47,607 nt of DNA from JAVBTR01 sp031556065 (lineage in GTDB: Bacteria; Bacillota; Clostridia; Christensenellales; Aristaeellaceae), in contig JAVBTR010000009.1 in NCBI GenBank assembly GCA_031556065.1, positions 1 through 47,607 on the forward strand, in the 5' to 3' direction. Made by a program: the position numbers and the translations under genes. The notes beneath the pieces were generated by a model. The model was not told where the DNA came from. It was given only the letters and a program-made list of their open reading frames with translations, and did no database searches. Below, piece after piece: positions 17,101-24,798 of the stretch; the first letter of the stretch is position 1; each line of letters opens with the position of its first letter.

Positions 17101-20100
17101 GCTTTTTCAATCTGGTCCCAGGCGAGTACCGTGTATACGCGGCCATCAATGAAAGCAGCACCTTTGTGATCCCAGGCGGCGAAAGCCTCTTCGGAATGGA
17201 CGGCTATACCAACAGCTTTGTATTAACTGCAGGGCAGGAACGTTGCGGCGTTTCCGGCGGTGTGGTAACGCCAGCACCTCTTAAGGCAGTGGCTTTTGCG
17301 GATGGCAATCGCAACGGTGCCCGAGGTATTTACGAAAAGGGCATTCCAGGGGTCATAGTGGATGTGCTCTCCAAGGATGGGGAAACGGTGGTAGCCACTG
17401 GAACTACCGATGCCAACGGGGAAGTTTATTTTGCCAGCATGATGCAGGGTGAATGCCGTGTGCGCTTCACATTGCCTGTGGATTACGGATTCACGAAAAA
17501 AGCCGATCCTTTTTCAGAATCCAACAGCGCTGTTGATTTTACACTAGACCAATCCGCCATAACGGATGTAATGGTTTTAAAACAAGGCCAAGTTAATGGC
17601 ATAGGCGTTGGGGCGGAACAGTTGGGCGGTGTATCGGGCCTTTGCTGGTACGACCAAAATGGAGATGGCATCATTCAGGACAATGAAGTCGGCCAGGAAG
17701 GGGTTCAGATTACACTGGTACCCAAGAGCGCCAAAGGCTCCACCTATACGTTGATAACCGATGCCACCGGCGAATACCATTTTAACCGGGTTCGGGAAGG
17801 CAGCTACGATTTAACCGTAACCGCACCGGAAGGACATATGTTTACCCGTTACAGTGCTACAGGCCGTGAAAAGCGTTCTATTTTTACCAGTGAGGGCAAA
17901 AGTGCGGATGTTAAGCTGGTGGAAGTGGCAGCGGGCAGGACAGTGGCGGATCAAAACGTTGGCTTTGTAGGCGAAAGCGTTATTGAAGGCATCGTTTTTA
18001 TCGATGAAAACTATAATGGTATTTTAGACGAAGGTGAAGTGGGCTTAAAGGGTGCGAAGGTAACCCTGGAAAAAACCGTTTCAAACGATGAACGGGGCCA
18101 GGTAACCACCGGTGAAGATGGAACATTCCATTTTGGCGCGCTTCGGGGAAACACCTATCGCCTAAAGGTAACCTTGCCCAACGATGGCGCCACCTACACC
18201 AAGACGGTGAGCAACGGGGTTTTAGGCAACCATATCGCCAACCGTACCGGCCGCCGGGATGGGGTGGAAGATAATATTCTGGTGGGGGATGCGGACAAGC
18301 TGACCACCTATGTGGGCGCCGTATATCCTGGCAGCATTTCTGGTGTGGTTTATTACGACGAGGATTATTCAGGGGACAGGCAATCTTCTGAAAAGGGGGC
18401 CGGGGGTCTTGAAATCCGGTTAAAAGGGGAAGATGGCACTCAGCTTGACAAAACAACCACCGCACGGGATGGCTCTTACCAGTTCGCTGATGTGAACCCG
18501 GGCACATACACCCTTGAAATGAATACAGCAAAGGGCAGCGTGTATGTAACCAAGTCGTCCGGCGGTAATGTAGCTAAAACCAATTCTTCCTACGGCACCA
18601 CCAAGCCTGTGATTGTTACCATGGGCAATGTCACCGCCAATGTGGACGCGGGTCTTATTTCCCCCGGTACCATCAGCGGTGTGGTTTATGCGGATCATAA
18701 TGACAATCAGGTACGGGATAATTCAGAGGGCGGCTATAAGGGCGCGGTGGTAACCCTGTGCGATGAGAACGGAAATGCCCTGAGCGAAAATGTTTACAGT
18801 GATGATAACGGACGTTATTCCTTCTTAAATGTGATGCCAGGCAAATATATGATCAAGTGCTCCGTGTCCGATGTGGAGCGCTTTACCGTGGGCTTTACCA
18901 CCAAATGCCAAAGTGGCGTGTTTGAACTGAAAACAGGGAAGACGGTTACTTTGCCCGATATCGGCGCCCTAAGGCTAAGCAAGGTTTCCGGCAGGGCCTT
19001 TATAGACGAGGATGGCAATGGTACCATGGGCACACAGGAGAAGTATGCGGCCAATGTGGCGGTTACCTTAGCCCCTTCAAGGCAAGGGCTAGAAACCAAA
19101 ACCGCTATAACCAGTGAAGATGGCTACTTCGAAATCACCCATCTGCGGCCTGATGAATACACCCTGACCCTTCAAGCGCCCGATGGCATGGTGTTTTCCA
19201 AGGATGAAAGCCACGCTTATGCGGCGCGTACCGGCCAAGGCAGCCATCAAGAACCCTTCACCATCCAAATGGGCGTGGATTATGGTGATATGAGCATTGG
19301 CGTGGTGGAGCCTGCGGGTATTAAAGGTATGTTTTTCTTGGATATGAACAATAATGGCCAGTTGGATGAAGAAGAAAACCTGCTTTCCGGCCATATTATG
19401 ACTTTGTATGATGAAACAGCCGAAATGGATGCAGCCCAGGTACAGGTACAGGCAGATGGCAGCTTTGAGTTTATGGGCGTGCTGCCTTCCGAGTATTCTA
19501 TTAAGACCCAGGTGCCGGAAAACCATATGGCTGTAACAGGCAATGGGGTGACCATGAAGCTGAACGAGCATGGCGTATTGACCCAGAGCAGGATTACCAT
19601 CACCTCCGGGGAATACCGGCAGGATGTGATTGGCGGCCTGGTGCGCTTGACCCAATGGGGCGGTGCTGTGTACATGGATCATGGCGGGGAAAGCAAGCCA
19701 CTTAAAGATACGGCAGTAACCCTGCTAAACAGCAACGGCCAAGTGGTGCAAACCATGACAACCGGAGAAGAGGGCGATTATACCTTCGGCGACCTATTGC
19801 CTGACGAATACCGGATTATGGCCCAATTACCCGAGGGATACCTGCTGGTCAGCGGATTCGACAGCGATGAAAACAGACAGCAATCCACCGTGAAAGCGGA
19901 TAACAGCGGCATGGGGCAAAGTAGTCTGCTAACGCTAACCATGGGCCGGGATAACATGAACCTGGATATTATTGCTGTGAAACCCGGCAGTTTGGGAGAT
20001 AAGGCCTGGTTCGATGAAAACGGTAACGGCCTGCAAGAAACCGGGGAACGGCCTGTACAAGGCGTGCGCATCGAGATTCTTCGGGATGGGGAAACCATCA

Positions 20101-20390
20101 TGGAAGCCACCACCAATGAAGCGGGCTATTACATGCTTAAAAACCTCTACCCCAGCGCTTACGATGTGCGGATCACCATTCCCAGCGGCCTTAAAGCCAC
20201 TGCCCAAAGAACAGATTATCCGCTGCTGGTAAATGTATTGCCCCAAGGCTCGGAAAAAACGGTGACCCTTACGGGTGTACAAATACAATCTGGTGTCATC
20301 AACCGTAATTTCGATTTTGGTTTTGTGCTAACCGATCCCAGCCAAGTGCCAGACGCGGTGAAGGAAATACAGAACCAAATCTGGCAATAG
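14157..20390 (+). CDS. giant secreted protein with SdrD-B-like repeats
   Basis: 2077 residues. The N terminus (residues 1-27) is a signal peptide or anchor ending in IFACAQADG; the Cys is in a poor lipobox context. Residues 30-540 are an adhesin-like beta-rich region. From about 560 to 900 come carboxypeptidase-regulatory-like beta-sandwich modules (for example DENGRYSIENLPE). From about 930 to 2060 there are ten repeats of roughly 105-120 residues, starting near 933, 1043, 1158, 1275, 1394, 1505, 1610, 1721, 1834 and 1945. Most open with a calcium-loop-like core such as YDQNGDGIIQDNE, IDENYNGILDEGE or FDENGNGLQETGE and end in a G-Y/F-x-F turn. This matches the SdrD B-domain family of rod-like adhesins. 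There is no LPxTG, SLH domain or C-terminal membrane segment, so how it is held at the surface is unclear. GGGGG lies upstream of the ATG. Confidence 0.9.
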   Translation: MKLRLKTGLIPVIVALLLILIFACAQADGTKAFSIDLKGLTAAQNGKWNAVPLNQAFFVYDTKGALLGEVVSYATDEQIKNGQTAVLQLPEDTAQVVVIPNGEKDGEYAFLESYSLDFAQYDALNYPLLAYANKGFFKITNRFESGQAAPFAAFTLTNQSGQVVASFDTDALGDYQAQSVLPTGEYILNMVKAPQGAMLTDEGIALSIKAYTGADSVTEVSLKSQKIAAENLALVDATVALGAQVPSLLSGDQTVTMALTGFGGGKNSVGISDYTVAVENLSLLDGDMESLGGEIRISKIAYENSLSYKLKLTLLSGTGHPVGETITLAPGETAVVSSLGACAFEAVYLNGQTGEAVLEPQFDGGKISLALDVKKPMEDGYRREARSIAINLGSAWGIAGTQTLVTPDDTVLVAADAFKKGFAEISGQLVIGADHQGELTVANQGGIALPVMAYDLVLPEGFRVKEAPQGATVLRAKNSDVISYTPALPLAPGEAITLKMNMEKAAEKGTAVIYIRSKGMAVATQDNPNGLLIQTEDFVANPYQNADYGQSYTLVEVNCQAQNAFDEFAPGKTVAGQIYESDGGQSASLANIGIGITSVQSPFIYWANTDENGRYSIENLPETADLRLNLALPKNMVVLGLEKDEKGYIINGSSWDIQVAVTCSVLGTVSSEGVGIPQATVTIRGENGTQTGVTDGTGAYVITGLAPGVYTAEVELSQSHQNRYAIGDDQKTRQVTLTATEKQAQADFGFYLLGAVTIQASGVSDQGAYSCALVSDGTRISLESDAQGQIAFIGVEPGTYDLEFNFNGQWLPAGGVLPQRVTVLGGAEEKIILETVKAAAVAFNVEADGGDISMALNGENVARGLNIGESSTFEALYPGRYTLALTLPDGMVVKELNQWEQAGNSLTYALEVTPGEQAQAPKLTIQKAASIVGYIWNDLDANAAFTADEPGQQGIGMTLEMKTDGDFNVIAQTVTDAYGAYGFFNLVPGEYRVYAAINESSTFVIPGGESLFGMDGYTNSFVLTAGQERCGVSGGVVTPAPLKAVAFADGNRNGARGIYEKGIPGVIVDVLSKDGETVVATGTTDANGEVYFASMMQGECRVRFTLPVDYGFTKKADPFSESNSAVDFTLDQSAITDVMVLKQGQVNGIGVGAEQLGGVSGLCWYDQNGDGIIQDNEVGQEGVQITLVPKSAKGSTYTLITDATGEYHFNRVREGSYDLTVTAPEGHMFTRYSATGREKRSIFTSEGKSADVKLVEVAAGRTVADQNVGFVGESVIEGIVFIDENYNGILDEGEVGLKGAKVTLEKTVSNDERGQVTTGEDGTFHFGALRGNTYRLKVTLPNDGATYTKTVSNGVLGNHIANRTGRRDGVEDNILVGDADKLTTYVGAVYPGSISGVVYYDEDYSGDRQSSEKGAGGLEIRLKGEDGTQLDKTTTARDGSYQFADVNPGTYTLEMNTAKGSVYVTKSSGGNVAKTNSSYGTTKPVIVTMGNVTANVDAGLISPGTISGVVYADHNDNQVRDNSEGGYKGAVVTLCDENGNALSENVYSDDNGRYSFLNVMPGKYMIKCSVSDVERFTVGFTTKCQSGVFELKTGKTVTLPDIGALRLSKVSGRAFIDEDGNGTMGTQEKYAANVAVTLAPSRQGLETKTAITSEDGYFEITHLRPDEYTLTLQAPDGMVFSKDESHAYAARTGQGSHQEPFTIQMGVDYGDMSIGVVEPAGIKGMFFLDMNNNGQLDEEENLLSGHIMTLYDETAEMDAAQVQVQADGSFEFMGVLPSEYSIKTQVPENHMAVTGNGVTMKLNEHGVLTQSRITITSGEYRQDVIGGLVRLTQWGGAVYMDHGGESKPLKDTAVTLLNSNGQVVQTMTTGEEGDYTFGDLLPDEYRIMAQLPEGYLLVSGFDSDENRQQSTVKADNSGMGQSSLLTLTMGRDNMNLDIIAVKPGSLGDKAWFDENGNGLQETGERPVQGVRIEILRDGETIMEATTNEAGYYMLKNLYPSAYDVRITIPSGLKATAQRTDYPLLVNVLPQGSEKTVTLTGVQIQSGVINRNFDFGFVLTDPSQVPDAVKEIQNQIWQ

Positions 20391-20435
20391 CCAGCTACCG
20401 AAAAAGGAGCTGTCGCAATAAGAGCTGGGATACAT

Positions 20436-20500
20436 AAGGGATTTTATCCCTTGTGCGGGTTTGGGCAGAGCCCACCGTACCTATTGCAATTAAAAAGCAA
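20436..20500 (+). repeat. 3'-UTR repeat element, copy A
   Basis: Downstream of the giant gene there is a small hairpin AAGGGAT-TTT-ATCCCTT (20436-20452), then GGGTTTGGG (20457-20465), then a 35-base block (20466-20500) starting CAGAGCCCACCGTACC. That block recurs in inverted orientation at 46277-46312 with one substitution and one extra base. The order hairpin, GGGTTTGGG, CGTAcCTAT and then terminator is also seen on the plus strand at 46170-46221. Confidence 0.8.
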
Positions 20501-20561
20501 AATCCAGGTCAAGAATCGTTTCAGGGGCGTTGCTCCTTCACTTTCTTGACCTGGAACTTGT
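20496..20561. terminator. bidirectional terminator between the giant gene and the sugar permease
   Basis: TCCAGGTCAAGAA (20503-20515) pairs with TTCTTGACCTGGA (20543-20555) around a 27-base loop. A T-run follows on the plus strand and an A-rich side provides the T-run on the minus strand. It serves both convergent genes. Confidence 0.85.
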
Positions 20562-20580
20562 TTTTTGGGGCAAATTGAGA

Positions 20581-21783
20581 TTACTTTTTTAGAAAGGAAA
20601 GAAAACCGGGCAGCTCTGTCTGCTTTTTTGAAACCACGTCGAACACCACGGCCAATAGCAGAACCAGGCCCTTAATGGCCATTTGGTCGCTGGCAGCGAT
20701 GCCCATGTGGGACATGCCGTTGTTTAATACCCCCATGATCAACGCTCCTATGACAGCTCCTTTCACCGTGCCGCTGCCACCGTAAGCGGATGCGCCGCCA
20801 ATAAAACAGGCTGCTATAGCATCTAGCTCGAAGTTGGTGCCCGCCTGGGGGGAAGCGGAATTGAAACGGGCGGCACAAACAAGACCTGTAACGGCAGCCA
20901 GAAAACCCATGTTGACATAGGTTAAGAATAAGAGCTTGTTTGTGCGTACGCCGGATAGACGGGCAGCCTTTTCATTGCCGCCAATGGCGTAAAGATGTCT
21001 GCCAGTAACAGTATTGCTTACAAAGAAGCCGTAAATGGCACACAGGATGCCAAGTAAGATCAATACCATGGGGATCCCCATGAATTGTCCTAAAGAGCCG
21101 AACAGAAACAGGGCCATTGCGCTAAAGAGAAGGGGCTTCCAAAGGGAAAGCTTGGACATGAGGGGGGCAGGGGTGGTTTTGCGCAGCCTGAAATGCTGGT
21201 AAAGAGGCAGGGCGAAGAGAAGCAAAATCAGTAATAGACACAGCACCATGGCGCTGCCATTAAGCTTTAGTCCGAAAACTTGCATCTTACCAAACCAGTC
21301 GGGCAAAAAGCCCGTGGAAAAAAACAGAAAATCAGCGGGGAATGGGGTCAAGGTCATACTACCCAAGATGGAAAGGGCCAGCCCCCGAAATATGAGCATG
21401 CCTGCCAAGGTTACAATAAAGGCGGGAATGCGGATATAAGCGATCCAGAACCCCTGCCATACGCCGATCAGCAGCCCGGCGGCAAGGCAAACGGCCACGG
21501 CCGGAACCATATTCCATTTCATGGTAATGATCAATGTACCGGCAACGGCGCCTATGAAGGCCACAACAGAGCCTACGGATAGATCAATGTTACCGCCGGT
21601 TAAGATACAAAGTAGCATGCCGATGGCCAAGATCACCACATATGAATTCTGGGCGATAACGTTGGATAGGTTCATGGGCATGAGCATTTTGCCCCCTGTG
21701 GCGATCTGAAAAAACAGCACGATCAGGCAAAGGACCAGCAAGATGGCGTTTTCCTCGAAAAAGTGACGGATTTTAGCTTGCAT
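20581..21783 (-). CDS. mmsB: multiple-monosaccharide ABC transporter permease
   Basis: 400 residues with about ten hydrophobic segments, of the ribose/xylose/galactose (CUT2) permease family in the longer GguB/MmsB form. Diagnostic segments are GGNIDLSVGSVVAF, IRIPAFIVTLAGMLIFRG, AIGGNEKAARLSGV and the C-terminal AIAACFIGGASAYGGSGTV. It forms the membrane channel for sugars delivered by the ChvE-like binding protein. Its start overlaps the ATPase gene by 11 bases, so the two are translationally coupled. The gene ends in the shared bidirectional terminator. Confidence 0.93.
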   Translation of the reverse strand: MQAKIRHFFEENAILLVLCLIVLFFQIATGGKMLMPMNLSNVIAQNSYVVILAIGMLLCILTGGNIDLSVGSVVAFIGAVAGTLIITMKWNMVPAVAVCLAAGLLIGVWQGFWIAYIRIPAFIVTLAGMLIFRGLALSILGSMTLTPFPADFLFFSTGFLPDWFGKMQVFGLKLNGSAMVLCLLLILLLFALPLYQHFRLRKTTPAPLMSKLSLWKPLLFSAMALFLFGSLGQFMGIPMVLILLGILCAIYGFFVSNTVTGRHLYAIGGNEKAARLSGVRTNKLLFLTYVNMGFLAAVTGLVCAARFNSASPQAGTNFELDAIAACFIGGASAYGGSGTVKGAVIGALIMGVLNNGMSHMGIAASDQMAIKGLVLLLAVVFDVVSKKQTELPGFLSFLKK

Positions 21784-23332
21784 TTGTTTTTCGGCTCCCT
21801 TGCATAATATGCTCCATGATTTTTTCCTGGGTGGCTTCTTCCTTAGTTAGCTCCGCCACAATGCGACCCTCGCACATGACGTAGATCCGATCACACATGC
21901 CCAGCAGCTCTGGCATTTCCGAAGAAATAATGATGATGGATTTTTTGATGGAAGCCAGGCGGTTAATGGTCTGGTATATCTCGTACTTGGCTCCCACATC
22001 CACCCCACGGGTAGGTTCATCTAAAATAAGGATGTCCGGCTGGGTGAAGATGCACTTGCCCAAAAGCACCTTTTGTTGGTTGCCCCCGGAAAGGGCGGCG
22101 CAGGGCTGCTCTGTGGATTGGCACTTAACCCCCAGGCGGCGGTCATAGCCCTCGATCATGCGGGCTTCAAGGGCTTTATCGATCACATGGTGCTTGGTAA
22201 TGCGGGATATGGCTGGCAGGGTTATATTGTGTTTGATGCTATCGTGTAAAATCAGCCCTGCATCTTTGCGATCCTCCGGCAGATAATTAATGCCACTTGC
22301 AATGGCCGTGGAAATATCGCGTAAGCTAAGGGGCTGGCCATCCTTTTCTACGATGCCCGAAATGCGGCTGCCGTAGGCTTTGCCAAATAGGCTCATGGCC
22401 AATTCTGTGCGTCCGGCGCCAATCATCCCCGCAAAGCCTACCACCTCGCCTCGGCCTACGTGAAAGCTGACGCTGTCTACGCTTTTTCGCCGGGTTTCAA
22501 GGGGGTGGAACGCGTTCCAGTTTTCTACTTTAAGGGCATAGGGCTCGCCCTTTGGCAAACGGTAGGGTGCTCTTGGAGGATAGCGATCTTCCATTTCCCG
22601 GCCCACCATACCCTTGATTACCCGTTCCTGTGTGGTCTCACCTGTACGGTTGTCCAGGGTTTCAATGGTACAGCCATCCCGAATAATGGTAATCATATCC
22701 GCAACGAAATTCACTTCGTTGAGCTTGTGGGAAATGATAATGGAGGTCATGTCTTGCTGCTTTTTAAGGCTTTGCAACAGGCCTAACAGATTTTGCGCAT
22801 CACTTTCGTTTAAGGAGGAGGTAGGCTCGTCCAATATCAGCAGCTGCACGTTTTTCGCTAAGGCCTTGGCGATTTCCAGCAGCTGTTTTTTACCCATGCC
22901 AATATCCTTAACCAGGGTGTGTGGATCTTCCAAAAGGCCTACCATGGCCATGTATTTGCGGGCATCCTCATTGGTTCTTTTCCAATCTACCAGGCCGTGC
23001 CGTTTTCGTTCGTTCCCAAGGAACATGTTTTCGCCGATGGAAAGCGTGGGAATCAGCGCCAGCTCCTGGTGGATGATCACAATGCCCAGCTTTTCCGAAT
23101 CTTTAATGGTTTTAAAGTGGCAAGGAGCAGCATTGAAAAAAATATCCCCTTCGTAGCTGCCATGAGGGTAAACGCCGCTTAATACGTTCATCAGTGTAGA
23201 TTTACCCGCACCATTTTCTCCGCAAAGAGCATGGATTTCTCCTTTTCCCACGGTCAGGTTCACCTGGTTTAAGGCACATACACTGCCAAAGCGTTTTGTG
23301 ATCTGCTTCATTTGGAGCAAAGGCTGTTCCAA
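21773..23332 (-). CDS. mmsA: multiple-monosaccharide ABC transporter ATP-binding protein
   Basis: 519 residues with two ABC domains in tandem, as in all CUT2 sugar importers. The first has Walker A GENGAGKSTLMN, a signature GMGKKQ and Walker B LLILDEPTSS. The second has a degenerate Walker A (GMIGAGRTELA) but a good signature (LSGGNQQKV) and Walker B (ILILDEPTRG). It drives uptake of aldose-type sugars with MmsB. The start is TTG at 23332, with GGAGG seven bases upstream; an internal ATG eight codons later is less well placed. A hairpin lies between it and the binding-protein gene. Confidence 0.94.
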   Translation of the reverse strand: MEQPLLQMKQITKRFGSVCALNQVNLTVGKGEIHALCGENGAGKSTLMNVLSGVYPHGSYEGDIFFNAAPCHFKTIKDSEKLGIVIIHQELALIPTLSIGENMFLGNERKRHGLVDWKRTNEDARKYMAMVGLLEDPHTLVKDIGMGKKQLLEIAKALAKNVQLLILDEPTSSLNESDAQNLLGLLQSLKKQQDMTSIIISHKLNEVNFVADMITIIRDGCTIETLDNRTGETTQERVIKGMVGREMEDRYPPRAPYRLPKGEPYALKVENWNAFHPLETRRKSVDSVSFHVGRGEVVGFAGMIGAGRTELAMSLFGKAYGSRISGIVEKDGQPLSLRDISTAIASGINYLPEDRKDAGLILHDSIKHNITLPAISRITKHHVIDKALEARMIEGYDRRLGVKCQSTEQPCAALSGGNQQKVLLGKCIFTQPDILILDEPTRGVDVGAKYEIYQTINRLASIKKSIIIISSEMPELLGMCDRIYVMCEGRIVAELTKEEATQEKIMEHIMQGSRKTNAS

Positions 23333-23350
23333 GGTGCTTCCTCCTAAGTA

Positions 23351-23373
23351 AAAACCGGGCGTTGCCCGGTTTT
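23351..23373 (-). terminator. intra-operon hairpin between binding-protein and ATPase genes
   Basis: AAAACCGGGC and GCCCGGTTTT form a perfect 10-bp stem with a three-base loop, five bases past the chvE-like stop on the minus strand, then TAC. It would act as a partial terminator or mRNA 3'-end stabiliser, raising binding-protein levels above those of MmsA and MmsB. Confidence 0.75.
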
Positions 23374-23377
23374 GTGG

Positions 23378-24424
23378 TTACTGCCCGATGTCCGCCAGCG
23401 TGTAATACCCGCTTTCGATCAGTGCTTGCAGGTAGTTTTCTTTATCGATCACTTGGGGAATGCAAAGGTAAGTGGGGACTATTTTCACGCCGTTGTGGTA
23501 GGTTTCGTTGTTGTTGGTTTGAGGTTCCTTGCCTTGCAAGACATCGTTGGCCATTTGGGCTAATTGAGCAGCCAGAATGCGCGTGTCCTTAAAAATCGAC
23601 ATGGTTAATTGGCCAGAGACCAAGTAAGGGATCACTGCCGTAGCGCAGTCTTGCCCTACGATGAGGGGGAAATCTTGAAAACCGGAGTTGTTTAAAGAGT
23701 TGATCACGCCCAGCCCCACAACGTCTGCCGCAGCAAGGACGGCGTCAAGCTTGGTGCCATCGGCATAGTAGCCTGTGATCAGGTTATCGAACCGGGCTTG
23801 TGCTTCTTCGGTGCGCCAACGCATGGTGGCTGTTACGTTAAAATCTATCTGCCCGCTTGGCACTCTAAGCATGCCAGAATCCAGATAGGGCGTAAGCATT
23901 TCCATAGCGCCTGAATAAAAGTATAGGGAATTGTTATCGTCGGGGGAGCCGGAAACGATTTCCATATTATAAGGGCCCTTGCCCTGATCAAGACCCAGTT
24001 TTTCCACGATATATTGGCCCTGCAACCGGCCTACCTGCTCGTTATCGAAGGTGACGTAGTAATCCACTGAATTGGTTTGCATTAAAAGCCTATCGTAAGC
24101 GATGACCTTTACATTCAGCATTTGGGCCATATCCAGCACGGAACCAAGGGCGCTGCCATCCAGTGGGGTAATAACAAGCAGCTGGCATCCGCCCATCAGC
24201 ATGTTTTCAAGCTGGGATACCTGGCGGGCAATATCTCCGTCAGCATACTGCAAATCCACCTGGTAACCCAGAGCTTCAAGTTCCTTTTTCATGCTGCTGC
24301 CGTCTTGCGTCCAACGCTGAATGGTTTGATCAGGCATGGAGATACCCACCTTTTCGGCGGCCAGAGCAGTAAAGGATAGGGCAAGTATAAAACAAAGACC
24401 CAGTATAAATATAATGCGCTTCAT
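23378..24424 (-). CDS. chvE: periplasmic-type sugar-binding protein (ChvE-like)
   Basis: 348 residues. An N-terminal signal peptide (MKRIIFILGLCFILALSFTA) ends in ALA without a lipobox Cys. The mature part is a type-1 periplasmic-binding fold: VGISMPDQTIQRWTQDG, LVITPLDGSALG and AYDRLL are typical of ChvE and the multiple-monosaccharide binding family, and VGQDCATAV and MSIFKDTR follow near the C terminus. The binding specificity (glucose, galactose, arabinose, xylose and so on) cannot be read. It follows rsfS by three bases, and its ribosome site GGAGGAA lies inside the end of rsfS, so it is transcribed with that housekeeping gene unless an internal promoter exists. Confidence 0.9.
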   Translation of the reverse strand: MKRIIFILGLCFILALSFTALAAEKVGISMPDQTIQRWTQDGSSMKKELEALGYQVDLQYADGDIARQVSQLENMLMGGCQLLVITPLDGSALGSVLDMAQMLNVKVIAYDRLLMQTNSVDYYVTFDNEQVGRLQGQYIVEKLGLDQGKGPYNMEIVSGSPDDNNSLYFYSGAMEMLTPYLDSGMLRVPSGQIDFNVTATMRWRTEEAQARFDNLITGYYADGTKLDAVLAAADVVGLGVINSLNNSGFQDFPLIVGQDCATAVIPYLVSGQLTMSIFKDTRILAAQLAQMANDVLQGKEPQTNNNETYHNGVKIVPTYLCIPQVIDKENYLQALIESGYYTLADIGQ

Positions 24425-24427
24425 CGG

Positions 24428-24787
24428 TTATTCCTCCTGGTTAAAGGGCAGCACCAGCCGGTTGGACCCATCCTCCCAGAGCCTCTCTAAATTATAAAAA
24501 CTGCGCTCTTCCTGGTGGAAGATGTGCACGATCACATAACCGTAATCGATAACAATCCAGCGGCCCTCGTTGTGGCCTTCGGACCGGCGAGGTTGGATAC
24601 CTTGAGCAGAAAGCTTATCGTCCACCTCGTCGGCTAAGGTTTTCACCTGGATGGCGGAGCGACCGGTGGCGATAACCATGCAATCGGCGATCACCGTTAA
24701 ATGGCCTACGTTGAGGGCGACGATGTCCTGGGCTTTTTTTTCGTAGAGAATGGATGCGATCTGTTGGGTTAGGGCAATGCTGTCCAT
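24428..24787 (-). CDS. rsfS: ribosomal silencing factor RsfS
   Basis: 119 residues, the standard length. RsfS binds ribosomal protein uL14 and blocks subunit joining when nutrients are short. Motifs seen are ALNVGHLTVIADCMVIATG near residues 25-43, VKTLADEVDDKL, the EGHNEGRWIVIDYG segment and the HIFHQEERSFYNLERLW C terminus that marks the family. It lies 11 bases after nadD-yqeK, the usual order in Bacillota. AAGGAGGTATTTT precedes the ATG. Confidence 0.96.
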   Translation of the reverse strand: MDSIALTQQIASILYEKKAQDIVALNVGHLTVIADCMVIATGRSAIQVKTLADEVDDKLSAQGIQPRRSEGHNEGRWIVIDYGYVIVHIFHQEERSFYNLERLWEDGSNRLVLPFNQEE

Positions 24788-24798
24788 AAAATACCTCC

